Notes under the pieces: model-generated
What the model was told of the DNA's origin: nothing
Databases searched by the model: none
Seen by the model: the letters and a program-made list of their open reading frames with translations, nothing else
From: Candidatus Limnocylindrales bacterium
GTDB taxonomy: Bacteria; Desulfobacterota; Binatia; UBA1149; CAITLU01
Reading direction: 5' to 3'
Length of the DNA stretch: 64,000 nucleotides
Assembly (NCBI GenBank): GCA_035626395.1
Contig: DASPNR010000007.1
Span: 419,012 to 483,011 of the forward strand
Program-made: the position numbers and the translations under genes
Shown: piece by piece, positions 26,546-35,033 of the stretch
Layout: every line of letters starts with the position of its first letter
Position numbering within the stretch: the stretch's first letter is position 1

Positions 26546-28498
26546 ATGGCCACCGACAGCTCCTGGGTGCGCCTGCAGAGCTGGCTGCCGATCTCGGCGC
26601 TGCTCCTGGTCGCGACGCTCGCCTTTCGCCGTCTCGACGATTTCGACACGTGGTGGCACCTGGCCGCCGGCCGCTGGATCGCGCGCAACGGCACGGTGAT
26701 GTCGAAAGACACGCTGTCGTTCACGGTGCCCGATAACGAGTGGGTGAACCTGCAGTGGCTGTACGATCTGCTCCTCTACGCCGTGTACGGCGCCGGCGGC
26801 GCGACCGCGCTGGTGCTGGCGTCCGTGGCCTGCTTCGTCGCCACCTTCGTGCTGCTGCAGCGGCACGTGCAGCGCTTGATCGGTCCGGTCCTGGCGACGC
26901 TGCTGCTGGCGTGGGTGGCAACCACCGTCAATGAACGGTTCCTGATCCGACCCGAGATGGCCACGTTTCCGCTGCTGGCGGCCGTGCAACTGGTGCTGAC
27001 GGCCGGGCGGGAACGGCCGGCGACCCTGCGCTGGCTCGTGCCGATCATGCTGGCGTGGACGAACCTGCACTCGCTGTTCATCCTGGGCGTGGCCGCGATG
27101 CTTTGCGCGATCGGCGGCGCGCTCGTCGCCGAGGTGCCGCTGCTGCCGCGGGGATGGCGGCGCGACAGCGCCTGGCCACGCGAGGCGAGGAAGGAGCTGC
27201 TGATCTGGGGCAGCGCATCGCTGGCGGCGACGCTCATCAACCCGTACTTCTTCCGCGCGCTCACCTTCCCCTTCGAGCTGATGACGCGCATCGACGGCTC
27301 GGCCGACGTCTATCAGATCATCGGCGAGTTCCGCCGGCCGTTCTCGGGCTACTTCCTGACCTATGCGATCGGCTCGTACCAGGTCATGTTCTTCGCCGGG
27401 CTCGTGCTGGCGGTGCTGGCGGGGCTGGTGCGGGCCTTCGCTCCTTCACGCCGAGGCGAGGAGCAGGGCGGCGGGCGTTTCGATCTCGGCTGGCTCGTCT
27501 TCTTCCTGGCGCTCTCGTACCTGTCGCTGCTGGCACGGCGCAATATCGGCGTCTTCGCCGTCGGCGTCGCGCCGTTTCTTGCGAGCTGTCTGGCCATCCT
27601 GATCTCGCGGATGCCGCGGCGGTACTCGCGGCCCGATACCATGGTGGCCAAGGCTGCCACCGCCGTGGTGCCGGCGGCGATGCTGGCCCTGTCGCTCTTC
27701 GTCGCCACCAATGGCTGGTATGCGCGCACCGGCGAGACGCACGAGTTCGGTCCGGGCGTCTTCGATGCCAACTTCCCCGTGCGCGCCGTCGAGTTCTTCC
27801 GCGCGCACGCGCTGCCGGGACCGACCTACTGCGATCTGACGGCGGGCGGCTACCTGGCGTGGGACGATCCGAGCGGCCGCGGCGTCTACGTCGACGGCCG
27901 CCTGGAGGTCTACGATACCCCGTTCCTGCAGCACTACTTCCGCACGCTCTCGGACGGGCGTGCCTGGCTCGCCGATGCGGAGCAGCGGCAGATCCAGAGC
28001 GTCTTTCTCTTCCATCGGTGGGGGAACCGCCAGGCTCTGATCCGCTTCCTGCTCGGCGTACCGGCCTGGCGGCTGGTCTACTACGACGAAGTCGCGGCCA
28101 TCTTCGTGCGCGCGGCGGGGAACGAGGGCGTCGTCGCCAAGGCCCGCGAGTCGTTCGTCGCCGACTGGCGGCCGCGCACCGATGCGCTGCTGTTCGGCCC
28201 CACCAGGACCGCCAGCTGGCAATGGCCGGTCGAGCGCTACACCGCGCTGGTCGCCTACGCGCGACTGCGCGAAGCGATGGGCGATCCCTCCAGCGCCGCC
28301 CCGTACTTCGAAAAGGCACTGACGCACAGGATTCCGCGCGAATACGAGCTCGAGATCCTGCAGAGGCTCGCGCAGTTCCGGGCACAGCGCGGCGAAACCG
28401 CGCAGGCTCGCGCTCTGCTGGAGCGTGCACGCGCCCTTGCTCCGGCCGACGAGAACGTGCGCGCGATGCTCGCGCAGCTCGGCGGCAGCGGCAGCTGA
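26546..28498 (+). CDS. Polytopic GT-C-like membrane protein with C-terminal TPR-like region
   Basis: About 650 aa from ATG 26546, only 6 bp after dxr. The first external loop has RRLDDFDTWWHLAAGRWI, an acidic motif in the place of the GT-C signature. About ten to eleven hydrophobic helices span residues 15-410. A soluble domain follows (VEFFRAHALPGPTYCDLTAG, YVDGRLEVYDTPFLQHYF), and the last ~90 residues form TPR-like helices (LRAVPGT-free repeats such as AQRGETAQARALLERARALA). Sugar or phospho-group transfer is a family-level guess; no specific function is assigned. Confidence 0.65.
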   Translation: MATDSSWVRLQSWLPISALLLVATLAFRRLDDFDTWWHLAAGRWIARNGTVMSKDTLSFTVPDNEWVNLQWLYDLLLYAVYGAGGATALVLASVACFVATFVLLQRHVQRLIGPVLATLLLAWVATTVNERFLIRPEMATFPLLAAVQLVLTAGRERPATLRWLVPIMLAWTNLHSLFILGVAAMLCAIGGALVAEVPLLPRGWRRDSAWPREARKELLIWGSASLAATLINPYFFRALTFPFELMTRIDGSADVYQIIGEFRRPFSGYFLTYAIGSYQVMFFAGLVLAVLAGLVRAFAPSRRGEEQGGGRFDLGWLVFFLALSYLSLLARRNIGVFAVGVAPFLASCLAILISRMPRRYSRPDTMVAKAATAVVPAAMLALSLFVATNGWYARTGETHEFGPGVFDANFPVRAVEFFRAHALPGPTYCDLTAGGYLAWDDPSGRGVYVDGRLEVYDTPFLQHYFRTLSDGRAWLADAEQRQIQSVFLFHRWGNRQALIRFLLGVPAWRLVYYDEVAAIFVRAAGNEGVVAKARESFVADWRPRTDALLFGPTRTASWQWPVERYTALVAYARLREAMGDPSSAAPYFEKALTHRIPREYELEILQRLAQFRAQRGETAQARALLERARALAPADENVRAMLAQLGGSGS

Positions 28499-28499
28499 G

Positions 28500-30194
28500 A
28501 TGGCGGGTCTGGCCAAGGACGCCGCCGTCCGCCGGCGCATGCCACGGGCGGCAATGCTCGCTGCCGCTGCATTGCTGGCGACGTTCGCCCTGCAAGCCGG
28601 CATCGCCGCGCGCCGGGATTCGGTAACGATCGACGAATTCGGGCATCTGCCGGTGGGACTCAACGCGCTGCGCACGGGCGACGTGCACGTCGATCCCATC
28701 AATCCTCACCTGTCGCGCATGATCGCCGCGCTTCCGTTGTTGGTGGACGCGCCGAAGTTCTCGCCGGAACCGCAGATGAACGTGTGGTCGCTCGGCTATC
28801 ACCTGATGGGCCTGAACCCGGACCGCTACCATGAGCTGTTCCAGAAGCCGCGCTGGATGGTCATCGCGATGTCGCTCGTCACGGCCGTGGTGGCGGCGAC
28901 GTGGGCGCTGTGGCTCTACGGCTGGCGCGAAAGCCTCGTGACCCTTTTCCTTTTCGCGTTCTCGCCGTCGCTGCTCGCGCACGGGCATTTGGTCACGCTC
29001 GACATGGCCGGCACGCTCGGCTTCCTCGTCGCCCTGCTGGCGACGTGGTGGCTGCTCGAGCGGCCGTCGCCCGGGCGCGCAGCCGCTCTCGGCGTGGCCC
29101 TCGGGGTTGCCAACCTGCTCAAGCTTTCGGCCTTCGTCCTGACGGCGATCGTGCTCGTGCTGATCGCGGTGCGGGCGTGGCGCGAACGCGACGTCAGGCC
29201 GCGGCGATGGGCGGCGCTGATCTCGATCGTCGGCGCTGCCTCGCTGCTGACGCTCAACGCCGGCTATGGCTTCGAAGGGACTCTGTCACCGCTCGGGCAG
29301 GCACAGCTGGCGCCCGACGGCACGCTCGGACGGATCGCCGCCGCGTCGCCTGGGCTTCGTCTGCCGTTCCCGCGCGCCTTCGTCGAAGGCGTCGACATGG
29401 TGCTGGAGGTCGGGAAGAACCGGGAGCCTGCATACTTTCTGGCGGGCGAACTGTCGGCCGACGGCTGGTGGTACTACCACCTTGCTGCTTTCGCGGCCAA
29501 ATGTCCGCTGCCCGTCCTTCTGCTCTCGCTGCTGGCGGCTGCGATGTGGGCGGGCGGGCGCAGCACGGGACGGCGCGACTACTGCGTTCTCGTACCGGCG
29601 CTGCTGATCTTCGCCGCCAACTCCGCGTTCAATTCTCTCTACATCGGGGAGCGTCACGCGTTGCCGGCGTATCCGCTGCTGTTCATCGCGGGCTCGCCGT
29701 GGATCGTTGCCGGTCTCGCTCGATGGCAAAGCGCGCGGACGTGGCAGGACCGGATCATTCCTGCAGCCGCGGCGCTGGCCCTCCTCTGGACGGCGGCGGG
29801 AACGCTGGCCGTTGCGCCGCGCTATCTCCAGTTTTTCAACGAAGCAGCTGGCGGCAGCGAGGGCGGCCACCGCATCCTCATCGACTCCAACATCGATTGG
29901 GGTCAGGACCTGATCCGCCTGCGCGAGTACATGCAGGAGCAGCGTATCGATTCGATCGCGCTGGCGTATTTCGGTCGCGTCGATCCTGCCGTCTACGGCA
30001 TCCGCTACACGCCGCTGGAGCCCGGGCGATCGAAAGGGAAGGTGGTGGTGTCGGCGTCGTTCCTGATGGGACGTCCGTACTTCTGGATCCTCGGCGGCCG
30101 CGCACGCTGGGTGCCGGCGCGAACCTACACCTACCTGCAGGCGTTCCGGCCGGTCGCACGCGTCGGCAGCATGTTCGTGTTCGATCTGAAGTAG
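28500..30194 (+). CDS. PMT-family GT-C glycosyltransferase
   Basis: About 564 aa. The start ATG 28500 lies one base after the upstream TGA, consistent with coupling; a longer frame upstream lacks membrane character. The first loop has RRDSVTIDEFGHLPVGLNAL, the DE-x-x-H/G-type GT-C catalytic motif, followed by NPHLSRMIAALPLL. Around ten helices follow. A conserved-looking C-terminal periplasmic part has LIDSNIDWGQDLIRLREYM, typical of a group of bacterial PMT_2 proteins. It probably transfers a sugar from a polyprenyl carrier outside the cytoplasmic membrane; acceptor unknown. Confidence 0.7.
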   Translation: MAGLAKDAAVRRRMPRAAMLAAAALLATFALQAGIAARRDSVTIDEFGHLPVGLNALRTGDVHVDPINPHLSRMIAALPLLVDAPKFSPEPQMNVWSLGYHLMGLNPDRYHELFQKPRWMVIAMSLVTAVVAATWALWLYGWRESLVTLFLFAFSPSLLAHGHLVTLDMAGTLGFLVALLATWWLLERPSPGRAAALGVALGVANLLKLSAFVLTAIVLVLIAVRAWRERDVRPRRWAALISIVGAASLLTLNAGYGFEGTLSPLGQAQLAPDGTLGRIAAASPGLRLPFPRAFVEGVDMVLEVGKNREPAYFLAGELSADGWWYYHLAAFAAKCPLPVLLLSLLAAAMWAGGRSTGRRDYCVLVPALLIFAANSAFNSLYIGERHALPAYPLLFIAGSPWIVAGLARWQSARTWQDRIIPAAAALALLWTAAGTLAVAPRYLQFFNEAAGGSEGGHRILIDSNIDWGQDLIRLREYMQEQRIDSIALAYFGRVDPAVYGIRYTPLEPGRSKGKVVVSASFLMGRPYFWILGGRARWVPARTYTYLQAFRPVARVGSMFVFDLK

Positions 30195-30338
30195 CCAGTG
30201 CTCGTCTTCGAGCCGGCTCGCGGGAACGATCATCAGCACCGTTGCGGAGCGGTCTCCGACCCGAGAGGCGAGGCGCCGCGACGCCTTTCCTGCGGTCGCC
30301 GAGCCGCATGGCGTGGCGGGTCGATACGGTCGCGGTCG

Positions 30339-31235
30339 CTACGGTCCGATGTCGGGGAGCTCGATGCCGAGACGGCGGGCCACGCCGCGCCGATAGGCCA
30401 CCTGCAGCGCGCGTGTCAGCTCTCCGGGCCTGCCGCCGCCGATTCTGCGCCTGCCGGCGCGCACGACGGGTACCACTTCGATCGTGGATGCCGTCAGGAA
30501 TGCCTCGTCCGCATGCTCCAGATCATCGACGGTCACGACCTGCTCGCGGATCTTCGCAAGGCGCGCCGCCAGCCGCAGCACCTTCTGCCGGGTCACGCCG
30601 GGCAGCAGACCCGAGGAGACGGGCGTCGTGAGGATGACGCCGCGGCGGACCACGAAGAGGTTGCTCGTTGTCCCCTCCAGCACGGTGCGGTCGTCGACCG
30701 TGTAGACGGCTTCGAAGCAGCCGCGGGCGCGCGCCTGGGTCCGCGCAATGACCGCCGGCAGATAGTTGATCGACTTCATCTGCCGCGCTCCCTCCGAAAC
30801 GCCGGAGCCCACACGGAACAGGTGGATGGCGACGCCGTCGCGCTTGGCCTGCGCCAGGTCCGGCTCGAGCGGCCGGAACAGCATCAGCGTCGTCGGCTCC
30901 GTCGTCTGCTGGACGACCAGCGCCACCGGCCCGTGCCCACGCGTGATGGTCAGGCGGATGGCACCGTCGCGCTCGAGCATGTCGTTGCGCCGGGCCAGCT
31001 CGATCGCCCGCCGTTCGAACGCATCTGCATCGGCATCGAAAGGAATGCCGATCACGCGCGCCGTGCGAGACAATCGCGCAAGGTGTTCGCGGATCGCGTA
31101 GGGCCGTCCGCGGTAGGTCCGCCACGTCTCGAAGAGCCCCTCACCGAAAAGGAAGCCGCGATCCAGCGCCGACACGCGCGCACGCGAGACCGGCACATAC
31201 CTGCCGTTGAGGTAGCAGATCGGCTCGCGCCTCAC
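30339..31235 (-). CDS. PLP-dependent class IV aminotransferase / aminodeoxychorismate lyase candidate
   Basis: 298 aa from GTG 31235, whose GTGA overlaps the stop of pabB, so the two are co-translated. Class IV features: DRGFLFGEGLFETWRTYRG, RLTITRGHG, the PLP lysine in MKSINYLPAVIARTQA, and EGTTSNLFVVRRGVILTTP. The family contains branched-chain aminotransferase, D-amino acid aminotransferase and 4-amino-4-deoxychorismate lyase (PabC). Coupling to pabB favours PabC, making p-aminobenzoate for folate. Sequence alone does not exclude another transaminase activity. Confidence 0.8.
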   Translation of the reverse strand: MRREPICYLNGRYVPVSRARVSALDRGFLFGEGLFETWRTYRGRPYAIREHLARLSRTARVIGIPFDADADAFERRAIELARRNDMLERDGAIRLTITRGHGPVALVVQQTTEPTTLMLFRPLEPDLAQAKRDGVAIHLFRVGSGVSEGARQMKSINYLPAVIARTQARARGCFEAVYTVDDRTVLEGTTSNLFVVRRGVILTTPVSSGLLPGVTRQKVLRLAARLAKIREQVVTVDDLEHADEAFLTASTIEVVPVVRAGRRRIGGGRPGELTRALQVAYRRGVARRLGIELPDIGP

Positions 31236-32572
31236 GCTACGGCCTCCGTGGAGCCGCTTCGCAGACTGCAGCGGAACGCGGCGATCTTCGTCTCGGTCTC
31301 GGTCCATTCGCGCTGCAGATCGGAGTCGGCGACGATGCCGCCGCCGGCGCTGTAGCAGGCCCGTCCGTCGCGCACGACGGCGGTGCGGATGGCGATCGAC
31401 ATCTCCAGGCAATCTTCGCCGTTGAACATGCCGATGGCTCCGGTGTAAGGCCCGCGCGTGTAGCGCTCTACGCGCGCCAGCAGGTCCGTGGCGGCGATCT
31501 TCGGTGCGCCGGTGATGGAGCCGCCGGGAAACGTCGCTCGCAGAAGCGCAGCAAGACCGGTCCGAGGCCGCAGCCGTGCTCGCACCTGCGAGACCATGTG
31601 ATGGACGGTCGCATACGTGCGGACGGTGGCATAGTCGCGGACGCGCACGCTTCCCGTGCAGGCGACGCGGCCAAGGTCGTTTCGCTCCAGATCGACGATC
31701 ATCAGATGCTCGGCGCGCTCCTTGGCATCACGGGCCAGCTCGGCTCGCATCGACATGTCGGCGGCATGATCGCGCCGCCGCGGCCGCGTCCCCTTGATCG
31801 GCAGCGTCCGCACGGCATCGCTTCGGCGCTCCAGGAAGCATTCCGGCGAATTCGACAGCAGATGGAAGCCTCCGCAGTCGAGGAAGGCGCCGTACGGCAC
31901 GGGCTGCACCGCGCGCATTCGCCGGTAAAGGTCGCAGGCAGGCTCGTTCACGTCGAACAATGCGCGCCGGGACAGGTTGGCCTGATAGAGGTCGCCGGCC
32001 GCGATCGCTTCCTGGATCGTGTGGAAGCCTTCGTCGTAGAGCGCGCGATCGGTCTGGCGCCAGCCGGACGCGGGCGAGCCGCGAAGCTCGACAGGCACGG
32101 GGCGCGAACGTTCGCCCGCGAATCGGACGCGCGCGATGGAGAAGTCGCGCGGGCTCCACGCGCAGATGCTGTCGTAGGTGGAAAGCACCGCCAGCGGAGC
32201 GGCCAGGAAGTCCACCGGCGCGGCTTTCATTCGGTCGATGAACGTTGCGAGCTCGTAGGAGAGATAGCCGACCGTGCGCGGCAGCAGCCGGCCCCTCAGC
32301 CATGACGGCGCGTCCACGGGCTCGGCGCGGGATGCGGCCACGAACTGGGCGATCGCCTCCACCGGATCGCCGTCGACGCTGCGCCACGCGCCGTCCTGCC
32401 AGCAGCGGGCGCGCCCGTCGCTGTCGACGACCAGCTGGCGCGAAGGGGAGCATCCGGCGAACGATGGCGCCGCTCGCCCGGCGCGATCGATGAAGAAGGC
32501 GTAGGGGCCCGTGGCATGCGGCTCGAACAGCGCCCACGTTGCCATCGAGCTCGACTTGCGCAGCGTCTTCAC
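31232..32572 (-). CDS. pabB: Aminodeoxychorismate synthase component I
   Basis: About 446 aa from GTG 32572 (an ATG at 32545 is also in frame). The chorismate-binding domain occupies the C-terminal half: YQANLSRRALFD, LPIKGTRPRRR, HLMIVDLERNDLGRV, ATFPGGSITGAPKI and YSAGGGIVADSD. The lysine in PIKGT is typical of PabB, whereas anthranilate synthase has PIAGT, so this is p-aminobenzoate rather than tryptophan synthesis. The N-terminal half is the usual component-I beta-sandwich. No glutamine amidotransferase (pabA) is adjacent; it must lie elsewhere or be shared with trpG. Confidence 0.92.
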   Translation of the reverse strand: MKTLRKSSSMATWALFEPHATGPYAFFIDRAGRAAPSFAGCSPSRQLVVDSDGRARCWQDGAWRSVDGDPVEAIAQFVAASRAEPVDAPSWLRGRLLPRTVGYLSYELATFIDRMKAAPVDFLAAPLAVLSTYDSICAWSPRDFSIARVRFAGERSRPVPVELRGSPASGWRQTDRALYDEGFHTIQEAIAAGDLYQANLSRRALFDVNEPACDLYRRMRAVQPVPYGAFLDCGGFHLLSNSPECFLERRSDAVRTLPIKGTRPRRRDHAADMSMRAELARDAKERAEHLMIVDLERNDLGRVACTGSVRVRDYATVRTYATVHHMVSQVRARLRPRTGLAALLRATFPGGSITGAPKIAATDLLARVERYTRGPYTGAIGMFNGEDCLEMSIAIRTAVVRDGRACYSAGGGIVADSDLQREWTETETKIAAFRCSLRSGSTEAVA

Positions 32573-32728
32573 GCGGTCGTCCTAGGGCCTCGACCTCCGG
32601 CGGTCAAATCGGGCGCGCGCGGGCAGCGGCGTCACGTGGGGTGCGACATCACGTGCCGCTCGAGATGTGCGCGGCGGGAGCGTCGTGCGGCTTGCTCGGT
32701 GCGAAATCGATGTCTAGGCTCCCGCGCC

Positions 32729-33631
32729 GTGGACGGCCACGTTCGATTGCTGCAGGAGGTCGCGGCCTCGACCGTGACGGTCTCGGCGGAGATTCCGCCG
32801 TCGCATCCATCGGCGGGGGTCCTCGGGACGACGCGCACGGGAACGGGCGCCGTCGTCGACGAAGACGGCACCATCCTGACCGTCAACTACATCGTTCTCG
32901 GCGCCAATCAGCTCTCCGTCACCGATACCGAGGGCAACACCTCGCCCGCCAAACTGCTCGCGCAGGATTTCACGACCGGCGTTGCTGCCGTGGTCATGGA
33001 AGGAGCGCCGCCACCGCCGGTGCGCCGTGGAAGCTCGAAGCTGGTGGAGGCCGGACAGGATCTGTTCCTGGTGTCGAGCGTCGGCGGCTCCGAGCGCCGC
33101 TCGGCCAGCGGTTTCGTCTCCTCGACCGAAGCCTTCGACGCCTACTGGGAATATTTCCTGGAGCGGGCCATCTGGCTCAGCGCCATCAACCCCGGCCTCG
33201 GCGGTGCGCCGCTGTGCGACGGCCGCGGCCGCATGGTCGGCATCGTCTCGCTCAACCTCGGCGCCGTCGGCCGCGCCACTCTGGCGATCCCCTCCGAGCA
33301 CTGGTTCGATCACGCCGACGAGCTGCGCGAGCACGGCCGCCGCACCACTCGTGCCGCCCGCGCCTGGCTCGGAATGTTCTGCTACGCGCTGCCCGACCGC
33401 ACCGTCGTCGCAGGCCTGGTTCCGGGCGCGCCCGGCGAGCGCTCGGGCCTCAGCGTCGGCGACGTCATCGTACGCGTCGGGGACGAGCAGGTGACCGGGC
33501 GCTTGCAACTGTACGAAGCGATCTGGCGTCACCGCCCCGGTGACACCATCGCCCTCAAGGTCTTTCGCAGCGGCCGCCTGGCCGAGCTCCACATCGAAAC
33601 CGGCGACGCCGAAGAATTCTTCCGCATTTGA
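32729..33631 (+). CDS. Trypsin-fold/PDZ protein lacking all three catalytic residues (HtrA-like pseudoprotease)
   Basis: About 300 aa from GTG 32729; the frame continues upstream without coding character. The order is a trypsin-like domain (residues about 10-185) then a PDZ domain (about 205-295, WLGMFCYALPDRTVVAGLVP, LSVGDVIVRVGDEQVTG). Compared with HtrA/DegS, the catalytic His segment TN-x-HVV reads ILTVNYIVLGAN, the Asp segment TDLAV reads TTGVAAVV, and GNSGGPL reads NPGLGGAPLCD. The His, Asp and Ser are therefore all absent. No signal peptide is evident. It is divergent from pabB across about 156 bp. A peptide-binding or scaffolding role through the PDZ is likely. Confidence 0.75.
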   Translation: MDGHVRLLQEVAASTVTVSAEIPPSHPSAGVLGTTRTGTGAVVDEDGTILTVNYIVLGANQLSVTDTEGNTSPAKLLAQDFTTGVAAVVMEGAPPPPVRRGSSKLVEAGQDLFLVSSVGGSERRSASGFVSSTEAFDAYWEYFLERAIWLSAINPGLGGAPLCDGRGRMVGIVSLNLGAVGRATLAIPSEHWFDHADELREHGRRTTRAARAWLGMFCYALPDRTVVAGLVPGAPGERSGLSVGDVIVRVGDEQVTGRLQLYEAIWRHRPGDTIALKVFRSGRLAELHIETGDAEEFFRI

Positions 33632-33650
33632 CGGACCGCGCGTGTCCGCG

Positions 33651-34886
33651 TCAGCCGGCGGCGCCGGCTTCGGGCGGGACCGCCGCCTCCGCGTCGCCGA
33701 GATGCTCGACCTCATCGTCGTCCGAATCGGCCGGCACGTCACGGGGGCCGGCGACGAAGACGCCGAGGCCGATCAGCGTGATGGCCGAGGCGACGAGGAA
33801 CATCATCGGGTACCCGTACTGCTCGATGATGGTGCCGAAGAAGAACGCGCAGCTGGAGATGCCCAGGCTGTAGGAGCCGCTGAACAGGCTCTGCGTGCGA
33901 CCGATGTTGCGGGCGGTGCTCCAGTCGGCCACGAGCGCGTTCATCGTCGGGTAGAGCATGCCGTGACCGAAGCCGAACACGGCGCCGATGAGGACCATCG
34001 TCGCCATGTCTCGGACGACCGCCAGCGCGCCAACCGCCGCCGTCAGCACGATCATGGCCGGCAGCAGGACGGCGCGCCTGCCCAGGCGGTCCGAGACGCC
34101 GCCGAGCAGCACGCGCACGGTCACGGCCGCCAGGCTCCAGGCCGTGAAGAAGGCACCGACGCGCCCGATGTCGAACCTCTTCATGAATACCGGCACGAAT
34201 GTCTGGGTGGCGCCGAAGCCGAAGCCGTAGCACAGCATGGCGATGGTGGCCGCGGCCACGGCGCGTCTGGCCAGCTTGGGGTCGATCTCGGTCTTGCGCG
34301 CGCGCACGCGGAACTCGGGCGGCTTGGGCAGGCGCAGCGCGATCGCCAGCGAGATCGCGCCGAGCACCGCGCCGACGCCGAACATCGTCGGGAAGCCGTA
34401 GCGCGTGATGATCTCTTCGCCGACCGCGGGACTGATGGCATGCGTCAGGATCGTGGAGATGCCGAACCAGCCGATCGCTTCGGCACGCCGTTCCATGGGC
34501 GCGAACAGCACCGCCAGCGTCTGCGCGCCAGTGAACGCCGCCGTGAAGGCGATGCCCTGCAGAATGCGCACGACGTAGAGCGCCGTGCCGATGTCGTCGA
34601 GGAAGACGAACGCAACCGAGCACAGCGCGCCCAGACCGATGCCGCTGATCATGAACGGCCTTCGGCCGAAGCGGTCCAGCAGGTAACCGATCAGCGGCAG
34701 GGCCGCCAGGCCCGCGAAGCCCGAGGCTGCATTGACCCGGCCCGCCAGCTCTTCGCCGCCGCCACGCTCGACCACCCAAAGTGGGAGCAGGAAGAAGAAC
34801 GCCAGGTTCAGGAACGACAGGAAGTTGGCTGCCGACACCAGGAAGAACGCGCGCGGGATGGGAGGTTTCTGCGCCGGCACCGGCAC
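33651..34886 (-). CDS. Major facilitator superfamily transporter
   Basis: About 411 aa from ATG 34886 with twelve predicted helices. The loop 2-3 motif is LLDRFGRRPFMISGIG, and its repeat in the second half is VSDRLGRRAVLLPAMIV. It also has RILQGIAFTAAFTGAQTLA and a charged, acidic C-terminal tail (DSDDDEVEHLGDAEA). Substrate cannot be read from sequence; drug or metabolite efflux is common among MFS proteins of this type. It is convergent with the pseudoprotease gene and divergent from the ExeA-like gene. Confidence 0.88.
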   Translation of the reverse strand: MPVPAQKPPIPRAFFLVSAANFLSFLNLAFFFLLPLWVVERGGGEELAGRVNAASGFAGLAALPLIGYLLDRFGRRPFMISGIGLGALCSVAFVFLDDIGTALYVVRILQGIAFTAAFTGAQTLAVLFAPMERRAEAIGWFGISTILTHAISPAVGEEIITRYGFPTMFGVGAVLGAISLAIALRLPKPPEFRVRARKTEIDPKLARRAVAAATIAMLCYGFGFGATQTFVPVFMKRFDIGRVGAFFTAWSLAAVTVRVLLGGVSDRLGRRAVLLPAMIVLTAAVGALAVVRDMATMVLIGAVFGFGHGMLYPTMNALVADWSTARNIGRTQSLFSGSYSLGISSCAFFFGTIIEQYGYPMMFLVASAITLIGLGVFVAGPRDVPADSDDDEVEHLGDAEAAVPPEAGAAG

Positions 34887-35033
34887 TGTCTAGCGAGCGT
34901 CGGATGGGCTGGCAATGCGATCGGCCTCCATCGTCCGTTGCACGTCGTCGGCCTGCGCCTTGCGAGACGAACCGCGAACGGCCGACAGCTCGGTTGAATT
35001 GCGGTGGCCGCTGCGGGATGCTGCGTGTCCTTC

